DNA from: Bacteroidales bacterium | Lineage (GTDB): Bacteria > Bacteroidota > Bacteroidia > Bacteroidales > UBA10428 | Assembly: GCA_016931575.1 (NCBI GenBank) | Contig: JAFGEO010000161.1 | Location: forward strand, 1-32,931 | Direction of reading: 5' to 3' | Length of the DNA stretch: 32,931 nt | In this document: one piece after another, positions 9,155 to 16,830 of the stretch | Layout: every line of letters starts with the position of its first letter | Numbering within the stretch: the first letter of the stretch is position 1 | Position numbers and translations under genes: made by a program | The notes under the pieces: model-generated | What the model saw: the letters and a program-made list of their open reading frames with translations, nothing else | Told to the model about the DNA's origin: nothing | Database searches by the model: none

Positions 9155-10447
9155 ATGAGTCAGAAAAATAAATTCCTGCACACGTCAAAAACCATGCTTC
9201 CCTTAGTCTTTCTGATTTCATTGCTTTGCCTGAGCTGCAAGGCTGATAAGGGAGATCAGCTCAGGGAGAATGAGAAGAAGTTCCATACGGGCAACTATGT
9301 CAACCTCTTTCTGGAAGCCGGATATGAACAGGCTGCCATTGACCGGAAAATTGAAAAAGCCTACTATGATATCTTTGAAGGTCCTGAAAGGGTGTATTTT
9401 GAGCTGGGCGATTCCATGGCCTATGTCTCGGACCTGAAGAATCACGATGTGCGGACGGAAGGCGTTTCATACGGTATGATGATCGCTGTGCAGCTGGACA
9501 AGAAGGATGTGTTTGACCGGATATGGCGATTTTGCCGGCACTACCTACAGCATCAGGATGGCCCCCGGGAAGCTTACTTCGCCTGGAGTTTCGATCCCTT
9601 GACCATGACACAGAACTATGAGAATTCTGCCTCTGACGGGGAGCTGTACTTCATTACAAGCCTTTTATTTGCCTCTAATCGCTGGGGTAATCAGACGGGG
9701 ATAGATTATTATGGCGAAGCCCGCAGAATTCTTGATGCGATGTGGGCTAAAGATAGTACCGGGGGAGTTGTTAACCTGATGGATACCACTCATAAGCAAA
9801 TCACATTCGTACCTGAGGGCTGGGGCGCTACTTTCACAGATCCTTCCTATCATGTGCCTGCTTTCTTCGAGATCTGGGCAGAATACGCAAAGGATGGACA
9901 TGAACAATTCTATAGCGATTGTGCAGATACTGCCCGTGCGTTCCTTCACAGGGCCTGTCACCCGGTTACCGGACTCAACGCCGACCATACCGATTACCAG
10001 GGGAATCCCCTGTCTGCCCCATGGATGGAAGCGGCTTTCCGGTACGACTCCTGGCGTGTACCTATGAATATTGCCATGGATTATGTCTGGTACGGGAAGG
10101 ATAAAGTATGGCAGGAGGATTATGCCAAACGATTTCAGAAATTTCTGCGATCAAAGGGGATTCATTCCTTCGAAGATCAGTTTAATATGGATGGCACCGA
10201 GCCGGGAACAATTCTTCAGGCCGGAGGCTTTAAGAAGCTGAGACATTCCATCGGGCTCGTGGCCACCGCAGCCACAACCTCACTCATTAACCGGGAGGAG
10301 GGCAGCCTCGATTTTGTGAATGCCCTTTGGAATGCAAAACTGGAACCCTATGAGGATGGATATTTTGATCCCTATTACGACGGGCTGTTGTACCTGTTCA
10401 GTTTGATGCATCTTAGCGGGAATTACAGGATTATTATCCCTGAATAG
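9155..10447 (+). CDS. GH8 reducing-end xylose-releasing exo-oligoxylanase, lipoprotein
   Basis: A 430-residue GH8 enzyme, most like the Rex-type that removes single xylose units from the reducing end of xylo-oligosaccharides. A lipoprotein signal is likely, with C28 (LCLSC) the lipidation cysteine; the lipobox is relaxed, as often in Bacteroidota. The (alpha/alpha)6 barrel shows general acid E102 in RTEGVSYGMM, D161 in SASDGELY, and putative base D298 in YDSWRVPMN. The spacing of these three residues fits Rex enzymes (acid to base about 195). GH8 also contains cellulases and chitosanases. The PUL context and the YDSWR base motif favour Rex. As a lipoprotein without a T9SS domain it is probably periplasmic or membrane-anchored and acts after import on GH10 products. 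Confidence 0.9.
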   Translation: MSQKNKFLHTSKTMLPLVFLISLLCLSCKADKGDQLRENEKKFHTGNYVNLFLEAGYEQAAIDRKIEKAYYDIFEGPERVYFELGDSMAYVSDLKNHDVRTEGVSYGMMIAVQLDKKDVFDRIWRFCRHYLQHQDGPREAYFAWSFDPLTMTQNYENSASDGELYFITSLLFASNRWGNQTGIDYYGEARRILDAMWAKDSTGGVVNLMDTTHKQITFVPEGWGATFTDPSYHVPAFFEIWAEYAKDGHEQFYSDCADTARAFLHRACHPVTGLNADHTDYQGNPLSAPWMEAAFRYDSWRVPMNIAMDYVWYGKDKVWQEDYAKRFQKFLRSKGIHSFEDQFNMDGTEPGTILQAGGFKKLRHSIGLVATAATTSLINREEGSLDFVNALWNAKLEPYEDGYFDPYYDGLLYLFSLMHLSGNYRIIIPE

Positions 10448-10534
10448 ACTTGGTTAACTTATTAATTGGGTAATCGGGGGAATGAAGGTTCCTAAAACTT
10501 GCGCAATACTACATAACCCTCTCGCGGACTGTCA

Positions 10535-10729
10535 TTGTGTCTCACGGATTATTCTATAAACCGGAATCTTCCTGACCCACTTGATTCGTATGACATGGAA
10601 TTAAGTAACATCAACAGGCTTCCCCTGGTGCCTGACAGGGATTTTGGCTTGTATTTCAATACGGGGCATTTTTATGTTGGCGCCAGTGTGAATGACCTTC
10701 TTAGGCAGGATTATCATCTGGAATTGTGA
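10535..10729 (+). pseudogene. Remnant of a PorP/SprF-like type IX secretion membrane protein
   Basis: A 64-codon fragment (only a TTG would serve as start) contains LVPDRDFGLYFNTG followed by HFYVGASVNDLL. This resembles the PorP/SprF family pattern of an aspartate, a glycine-tyrosine strand, then F-Y-x-G-x-S-V-x-x-L. Family members are about 300 residues; here only about 60 survive and the frame closes at 10729 with no continuation recognised in other frames. It is best read as a decayed gene and has no expected function. The identification rests on one short motif. Confidence 0.5.
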
Positions 10730-10774
10730 CAAACTCTACCCGGGGGGCAGCATACCGTGATCGATCCTGTATTA

Positions 10775-11319
10775 TCAAAGGATGCATTGATTTCCAGAAC
10801 AGAATTTGAGATGAGAACGCTGACCGGCAGGGCCCCGCTTTTGTCGAATACAATGCTTTATAAGGATTGCATGGATTGTGTGTACCCCACAGTTGCTCCC
10901 CGCAGTGCTACGACATAAATCATTACTCTCTGACATCAGGTTTGCTAAGGAGGGTAGGTAATAATCACCTCGCGGATCCATGGCAGTGCCTGTATAAAGG
11001 CAGTCATCGCCCGCAGCCCCGGACAGGGCCGGATCGGCCCAGGCATCAAAAATTAAGTCGCCTGCATCTTTGCAGCTGGAGTCATCAACAGGTTCAATTC
11101 CTTCCAGTTTTTCGTCTGTATTAAGCAGTCCGAAGTATTTTCCATGTAAGGTTATCAGGTAATTTCCTGAAGCAAATTCTTTATTCATTAAAGTGGCCGG
11201 ATGTAAGCTGTCAGTCGGACCATGTACTACTTCCTGTCAAAAGAACCGGTAATTCCGGATCCGGTTACTTCTATTTTACCATTCAAAAATACCCTCGGAG
11301 CCTTCAGATGAGAATCTGA
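10775..11319 (-). pseudogene. Decayed M43/pappalysin-like zinc metallopeptidase fragment
   Basis: On the minus strand a 30-codon frame (11319-11230) closes with TAG, and a second frame (from 11236 down to 10775) continues the apparent protein, implying a frameshift near 11230-11236. The second frame reads LHGKYFGLLNTDE, then GIEPVDDSSCKDAGD, FDAWADPALSG, CLYTGTAMDPRGDYY and NLMSESNDLCRS. These follow the order of Bacteroidota M43-like peptidases: HExGHxxGLxHTHE zinc motif, ELVDGSNCxxAGD, CDTPADPxLSG, CxYTGTxxDxxGDxY, NIMSYSxxxCR Met-turn. The zinc-binding HExxH is destroyed (HG-KYFG, and N-T-D in place of H-T-H), several cysteines are lost, and the N-terminal part is missing. It is inactive if translated at all. 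Confidence 0.6.
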
Positions 11320-11339
11320 TCATCAAGCAGGTTTCTGAC

Positions 11340-11448
11340 TATCCTGATTGACTTTCATCATTAGTTTTTGGGCGATTATTTGGCCGATTGTATCAAATCT
11401 GAAAGTCTTTGGCTGATTTGTTATAGTCTGAAAGCCCTCATCAGGATA
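11340..11448. repeat. Inverted-repeat-bounded block with internal direct repeat upstream of susC-like gene
   Basis: TATCCTGAT (11340-11348) is inverted at 11440-11448. Inside, two 28-base direct repeats (11381-11408 and 11410-11437) share 19 of 28 bases, both starting TGGC-GATT and ending TCTGAAAG. The block sits about 130-240 bases before the SusC-like promoter and could hold regulator sites. Confidence 0.4.
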
Positions 11449-11579
11449 CTTTAGAGCAGTCAAATAACGCACTTTTCATTCAAATGCATTGAAGATGAAA
11501 TGTGCGAAGTGTATGATTTTGATTAAAAAAACCCTGAAGAGCTTATAGTTACTGCTGTTACGGGAGGATGAAATTGATA

Positions 11580-11611
11580 TTGAAACCCTTTAAAACTGAA
11601 ATAGAATTTTG
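11580..11611 (+). promoter_or_regulatory. Promoter of the susC/susD-like operon
   Basis: TTG (11580-11582), a 19-base spacer and TAGAATTTTG (11602-11611) closely match the Bacteroidota consensus. A start of transcription near 11618 would leave a leader of about 40 bases before the SusC-like ATG. Confidence 0.6.
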
Positions 11612-11656
11612 TACTAAACATAATCTATCATTTAACGCTAACTCATTTACTTCCCT

Positions 11657-14600
11657 ATGAAAAAAAATGACACTAGAAGGAGGTCAGGAACTTTCCTCCG
11701 GCTTTTAATGTCTGCCATGATCTTTTTTATCATGTCGGGCATGCAGCTATTTGCACAGAAAACCACAGTAAGAGGTACTGTGACTGATGAAACAAGCGGG
11801 AGTTCAATTCCCGGTGTGAACGTACTTATTAAAGGTACATACCAGGGTGCAATTACCGATGTGGACGGTAATTTCACCATTGAGGTTTCGGGTCCTTCGG
11901 ATGTTCTGGTCTTTACCTGTATCGGGTACGAGGCTTCTGAAATGACAGTTGGAACGAGTACCACCCTGGATGTAAGTTTGAAGGTTGAAACCCTGGACCT
12001 GGACGAAATCGTTTTCGTAGGTTATGGGGTTCAGAAGAAAAGTGATCTGACAGGATCTGTTGCCTCGGTTTCTTCGGAACAACTAAACAACATTCCGATT
12101 CCAAGTATTGAGCATGCACTTCAGGGACTGGCTTCCGGTGTGAATATCATTCCTAAATCCGGTAGACCTGGAGAAGGTGCGGATATTCAGATCCGTGGTA
12201 TCACCTCAGTTAACGGAACAGCTCCGCTGGTGATCATCGATGGAGTGTATGGAAGTCTGGATCAACTCAACCCTTCTGATATTGAATCCATTGAGATCCT
12301 GAAAGATGCTTCATCTGCAGCTATTTACGGAGCTACAGGAGGTAACGGGGTTATCCTTGTTACAACCAAGAAAGGAAAATCCGGAGGGATGAAAGTCAGT
12401 GCTAGCTTCTACCGTGGTATTGACAGCCCGGTGGGTACCCTGGACATGATGAACTCCCAGGAATATCTTGAACTGCTGGAGGAAATCGACTACCGGAGTA
12501 CTGTGCCGCTTAACTATCAGCGTGATACGCTTCCTACCTATGACTGGCAGGATATCTGTTTTCAGGATGCAATTTCGGACAATTATGACCTGTCTGTTTC
12601 AGGAGGTACCGATGCATCGCACTTTATGTTCAGCACCAGTTTAAACCGTCAGGGCGGTATTGTCAGGAACACCGATTATCAGCGGTTTACTATGAGGCTA
12701 AATGCTGATCAGCAGGTTAATAAGCACATTACAGTGGATGAGAAGATCACCTTTGTAAATACGCAGACGGAAGGTTTCGACCAGTGGTACTGGCATAACT
12801 TTTATAACAACCCGATCGTGGGTATCATCGAGATGGATCCGACGGTTCCCGCATACGATGAAAACGGAGTCTGGACGATATCTCCCAATAATGTCGGTAA
12901 CCCGATAGTCAATCTTGATATGAAGGATAAACTTGCCAAGGCGAACCATTTTTCAGGTAACTTCGGAGTGAAAATTAATCTGTTCAAGGGTTTTGATTTT
13001 CAGAGCCGTGTGAGCGGAAAACTCAGCCTCAGCGATGCCAAGGAATACGAGGCGATTTACTGGGCATCGGCAACGAATTATAACAACCAGGACAAGCTTA
13101 TCATGGATATGAGAAAGGATATGTCCTACAACATCCAGAATTATGTGAACTATACCACCAGTATAGCGGATGCGCATAATATCAATGTTATGATGGGTGT
13201 GGAACAGGGTAGATGGTGGTATTACAACATCTATGGAACCCGGGTGGATATGAAAAACCCTGATCCGAATATGCTTTACCTGAGCATGTCAACCAATAGC
13301 GAAGCAGATATTCAGAATGTTGAAGGGAGGGCAGATATCAGTGCCGATATGGCCTACTTTGGAAGGTTCAATTATGATTATAAAAGTAAGTATCTCATGA
13401 CGTTCAATATTCGTCGTGATGGTTCAAGCAAGCTTGCACCCTCAAACCGCTGGGATATGTTCCCCTCTTTCTCTCTTGGATGGAAATTCACTGAAGAAGC
13501 TTTCATGCAAAATGTTCCTTTTATCAGTTCAGGTAAGGTCCGCTTTGGCTATGGTGAGACAGGAGCCAACGCCAAAACAGGTTTCCCCTATCTTGCAACG
13601 GTTGAGAGCCGGGATGTATTCAGGTACACTGTGGATGGCGCAGCTACCCAGGTAGGAACAGCACCCAATAAAATTGCCAACCCTTCGCTTATGTGGGAAC
13701 ATGTTAAAATGTCGAACCTGGGTTTGGATATGACCTTCTTTAATAACCGGGTTTCTCTGGTTGTTGATCTTTTCAACAAGGTTAACGACGGGATGATCCT
13801 GACCAAGGAAGTTAGTTCTATTGCCGGAACTTACGGAGGTCAGGATCCGGAAGTAAACTTTGGAAGTATCAGTAACAAAGGTATTGAGGTCAGTGCAGGG
13901 GTGAAGAAAAAATCTGGTGACCTGACCGGTTCCTTTGACCTGAATTTCGCCATTGTGAAGAATGAAGTGATCGAACTGCCGGATGACTCCATACAGGATG
14001 GAGCGGTACATACCCTGAATCCGACCAGTATCACCCTTGAAGGCTATCCTGTTGCCCAGTTCTTTGGTCTTCAGACTGACGGGATGTTCCTGGAAGCTGA
14101 TCCGACAGAAGTGATCAATGATAAAACTGTTATCACTAATCAACCTTATTACGAGCGACCTGACGGGACAAGAGTATATGCTCAACCCAATGCAAAACCC
14201 GGTGATGCAAGATTTGTTGATCAGAATGATGACGGAAAAATTGACAGCTATGACAGGGTGCTCCTTGGAAGTCCCTTACCGACCTTATCTTACGGATTCA
14301 CACTGAACCTCCAATACAAGGGGTTTGACTTTACAGCGTTCTTTAACGGAGTATATGGCAATGAGCTCATGAACGGAACCAAACAATACCTGTATAATCC
14401 GGTAGGTTATGGAAACCGCGGTGCTGCATTAACTGACCGCTATCGTGATGAGATCGTAAAAGACGGCATTGTTGTGGTCACTGAAAATCATGATACGGAT
14501 CTCTATCGTTTTTCATCTTCCAATTACACAAAAATGTCAGACTTTTTTGTTGAGGATGGTTCTTACCTGCGTTTAAGGAACGTCATGTTAGGGTATACCA

Positions 14601-14797
14601 TACCGTCGAAAGTGACAAATTTGGTTGGTGTCGAGAAATTACGGCTATATGTGGGCGGAAAGAACCTGTTTACCTTAACCAATTATTCAGGATTGAATCC
14701 TGAAGTTGGTGGAAACACTATTACGACTTCAGGTGTAGATATTGGGCTGTATCCCGTAACCAAAATGATCTATTTCGGAGCCAATATCGTTTTCTAA
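11657..14797 (+). CDS. SusC-like TonB-dependent outer membrane receptor
   Basis: A 1,046-residue SusC/RagA-family transporter that imports oligosaccharides across the outer membrane using TonB energy. Order: signal peptide (1-34, ending LFAQ); carboxypeptidase-regulatory-like beta domain (about 37-115, with GTVTDETSGSSIPGVNV and VDGNFTI); TonB-box region LDEIVFVGYG (about 116-125); plug (about 130-235, including IQIRGITSVNG, IIDGVYG and a DIESIEILKDASSAAIYGA motif); and a 22-strand barrel ending in an aromatic C-terminus (NIVF). Its length and the SusD-like partner 35 bases downstream mark it as the importer of the PUL. A strong promoter candidate lies just upstream. From context the cargo is probably xylo- or arabinoxylo-oligosaccharide; sequence alone does not prove this. 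Confidence 0.97.
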   Translation: MKKNDTRRRSGTFLRLLMSAMIFFIMSGMQLFAQKTTVRGTVTDETSGSSIPGVNVLIKGTYQGAITDVDGNFTIEVSGPSDVLVFTCIGYEASEMTVGTSTTLDVSLKVETLDLDEIVFVGYGVQKKSDLTGSVASVSSEQLNNIPIPSIEHALQGLASGVNIIPKSGRPGEGADIQIRGITSVNGTAPLVIIDGVYGSLDQLNPSDIESIEILKDASSAAIYGATGGNGVILVTTKKGKSGGMKVSASFYRGIDSPVGTLDMMNSQEYLELLEEIDYRSTVPLNYQRDTLPTYDWQDICFQDAISDNYDLSVSGGTDASHFMFSTSLNRQGGIVRNTDYQRFTMRLNADQQVNKHITVDEKITFVNTQTEGFDQWYWHNFYNNPIVGIIEMDPTVPAYDENGVWTISPNNVGNPIVNLDMKDKLAKANHFSGNFGVKINLFKGFDFQSRVSGKLSLSDAKEYEAIYWASATNYNNQDKLIMDMRKDMSYNIQNYVNYTTSIADAHNINVMMGVEQGRWWYYNIYGTRVDMKNPDPNMLYLSMSTNSEADIQNVEGRADISADMAYFGRFNYDYKSKYLMTFNIRRDGSSKLAPSNRWDMFPSFSLGWKFTEEAFMQNVPFISSGKVRFGYGETGANAKTGFPYLATVESRDVFRYTVDGAATQVGTAPNKIANPSLMWEHVKMSNLGLDMTFFNNRVSLVVDLFNKVNDGMILTKEVSSIAGTYGGQDPEVNFGSISNKGIEVSAGVKKKSGDLTGSFDLNFAIVKNEVIELPDDSIQDGAVHTLNPTSITLEGYPVAQFFGLQTDGMFLEADPTEVINDKTVITNQPYYERPDGTRVYAQPNAKPGDARFVDQNDDGKIDSYDRVLLGSPLPTLSYGFTLNLQYKGFDFTAFFNGVYGNELMNGTKQYLYNPVGYGNRGAALTDRYRDEIVKDGIVVVTENHDTDLYRFSSSNYTKMSDFFVEDGSYLRLRNVMLGYTIPSKVTNLVGVEKLRLYVGGKNLFTLTNYSGLNPEVGGNTITTSGVDIGLYPVTKMIYFGANIVF

Positions 14798-14832
14798 GTT
14801 TACCTAGATTTATTAAATGAAAAATAAAGATT

Positions 14833-16497
14833 ATGACAAAGAAAGTATTAAAATACATGTCATTTTTGTTGCCTGGGATCATCTTTTTCGGATGTGAGTC
14901 CGATTTCCTGGATGTTACTCCCCAAGCAGCAGAAAACAGTGCGTCGTTCTACTTAACACAGGAACACGCTGACCAGGCGGTAATTGCGGCTTATTCCCTA
15001 TTCAATAATATTGGAACATGGGATGTGAATATGATGCAAAGGCTTGGAGATATACCTTCCGATGATGCTGAAGCAGGAGGAGAGGATGTAACAGATTGTC
15101 CTAACCTGCAGGCTTTTAATCAACTTATTCCCTTAACAACTGAGGCAATCTATGAGGATGTTTTCGGGACCATGTACCGTGCAATTTACTTCAGTAACAT
15201 TGCTATTGAGCAAATTCCGGCGATTAAGGATAAGGATCCGGATGCTGATCCCGCCTTACTGGACAAGCGGGTTGCAGAAGCCAAGTTTATCCGTGCGATC
15301 AACTATTTTTACCTGACCAAGATCTTTGGTGGCGTGCCACTGGTGGATCATATCCTGGGTGCTGAGGAGTATCAGCAACCCCGTGCGGAAATCAAAGCCA
15401 TCTATGAGTTGATCGAACAGGACCTCAAAGATGCTATCGCTGTGCTTCCTGAACGAAGCGGTTGGGGAACTGAAGTTGGACGTGCAAGCAAAGGCGCTGC
15501 AAAAGCCCTGCTCGGTACCCTCTATTTATTTGAATCATCCTATGCCAGGAATTATGGCGGCAGCGATGCGCGTTTTGACGGCATGACCGAACGCTGGGAT
15601 GAGGCGCTGGCTGTTTCTGAGGAAGTTATTAATTCAGGTGAGTATGAATTGGTCGGAATAAACGGAGAAACCTTTGAGTCATGGAGAGGCCCGGAAACTA
15701 ACGGGTTCCGCTACATTTTCACATCGGATGGTGATAACAGCAAAGAAGGTGTTTTTGAGATACAATGTATTGAAGAAGGTCTGGGATGGGCAGCCGCCAG
15801 GGGAAATGCCATGGCCCAGTGGTCCGGATCACGCTATTATCTTGATGAGGAAGGCAGTCCTGCCAGAACCGCTACCTGGGGATTTGGAGTGCCTACTCAG
15901 GAATTATATAATGCATTTGAGCCCGGCGATCCTCGTTTAAAGGTTACCATGACCCGCGAAGGGGATACTGATTCTATTCAGATCGGAAATAGCCTCTGGG
16001 TACCCTATTGCTTTGATCATTGCATTACCAAGGTTTATGCAAGAAAATGGGAAGCATCATCGGCTGAGTTTCTCGATGTTGGAGCCCCATGGCATGGAGC
16101 GCCCCAGAATATCAGGCTTATCCGTTTTGCGGAAGTGTACCTGAATGCTGCTGAGGCTGCACTGATGGATGGTCAGGATGCAAAAGCCCTGCAGTATGTT
16201 AATAAGGTCCGCGAACGCGCGCGCATGTGTGGAGGACCCGGAAATACTGTTCCCGCGGCTCTGACCTCTGTTACAATGGAGGATATCATGCAGGAACGTA
16301 GGTTTGAACTGTCCTCTGAAGGAAAACGATTTTTCGATATCGTGAGATGGGGTATCGCTGCTGATCTTTTGAATGCGGTGCCAACTTACGATGGATATCC
16401 CAGAGAATTCATAGTGGGTAAACATGAGTTCCAGCCTATTCCACAGCGGGAAGTTACCCTGAGTAATGATGTCCTGGTACAATATGAAGGATGGTAG
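14833..16497 (+). CDS. SusD-like (RagB/SusD) surface glycan-binding lipoprotein
   Basis: A 554-residue SusD-family lipoprotein that caps the SusC-like barrel and captures oligosaccharides. Lipobox FFGC places the lipid on C21, and the next residues (ESDFLDVTPQ) are the usual SusD start. The N-terminal TPR-like helical scaffold is visible through AEAKFIRAINYFYLTKIFGG and VPLVDH. The C-terminal part has IRLIRFAEVYLNAAEA, VNKVRERA and MQERRFELSSEGKRFFDIVRW, all classical RagB/SusD signatures. It lies 35 bases after the receptor gene with no terminator between, so the two form one operon. A good terminator follows at 16528. Confidence 0.97.
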   Translation: MTKKVLKYMSFLLPGIIFFGCESDFLDVTPQAAENSASFYLTQEHADQAVIAAYSLFNNIGTWDVNMMQRLGDIPSDDAEAGGEDVTDCPNLQAFNQLIPLTTEAIYEDVFGTMYRAIYFSNIAIEQIPAIKDKDPDADPALLDKRVAEAKFIRAINYFYLTKIFGGVPLVDHILGAEEYQQPRAEIKAIYELIEQDLKDAIAVLPERSGWGTEVGRASKGAAKALLGTLYLFESSYARNYGGSDARFDGMTERWDEALAVSEEVINSGEYELVGINGETFESWRGPETNGFRYIFTSDGDNSKEGVFEIQCIEEGLGWAAARGNAMAQWSGSRYYLDEEGSPARTATWGFGVPTQELYNAFEPGDPRLKVTMTREGDTDSIQIGNSLWVPYCFDHCITKVYARKWEASSAEFLDVGAPWHGAPQNIRLIRFAEVYLNAAEAALMDGQDAKALQYVNKVRERARMCGGPGNTVPAALTSVTMEDIMQERRFELSSEGKRFFDIVRWGIAADLLNAVPTYDGYPREFIVGKHEFQPIPQREVTLSNDVLVQYEGW

Positions 16498-16527
16498 TAG
16501 TCCTGTGTGAGATTTATACTTACACTT

Positions 16528-16558
16528 AAGAAGCTGCCCGGAAGGGCGGCTTCTTTTA
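16528..16558 (+). terminator. Rho-independent terminator after the susC/susD-like pair
   Basis: AAGAAGCTGCCC (16528-16539) pairs with GGGCGGCTTCTT (16544-16555) across a GGAA loop, with one G-T wobble, followed by TTTAG. It ends the receptor operon. Confidence 0.82.
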
Positions 16559-16617
16559 GTTTTAAGGGGATGTAACCGAATTGATACCACTTCTAAGCAT
16601 CTGCTGATCTTCGTTGA

Positions 16618-16648
16618 ATCTTCAAACTTGATATCATTTGGCGAAATT
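16618..16648 (+). promoter_or_regulatory. Shared upstream element, copy 1 (before GH51)
   Basis: ATCTTCA, four variable bases, then TGATATCATTTGGCG and a following AAATTG. The same arrangement occurs at 24549-24582 before the GH43 gene, with 23 of 26 bases identical without gaps over 16618-16643. Another ATCTTC lies 11 bases upstream (16607), about one helical turn. Probably an operator for the PUL regulator or part of a promoter; which is inference. Confidence 0.5.
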
Positions 16649-16830
16649 GTTTAAGTCCCACTGAGCTTAAAAATCTATTTTTCATACAAAACTCTCAGCC
16701 TGTAAGCTAATTAGTCTTAATTTTAGGGCAAGGAGAGCAGGATGCTGATGGTTTGGATCAGGACATCTTATCATTGCCTTATCCAATGACTGCCAGCCTG
16801 CATGATCTAATCAGTTTATAAATCGATTCT

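Noticed and set aside
10867-11124. 85-codon plus-strand ORF opposite the peptidase remnant
   Set aside because: The minus strand carries the recognisable M43-like motif order, so the plus frame is its antisense shadow.
13529-14185. 218-codon minus-strand ORF inside the SusC-like gene
   Set aside because: Antisense to well-conserved receptor sequence, with no recognisable domain; a shadow ORF.
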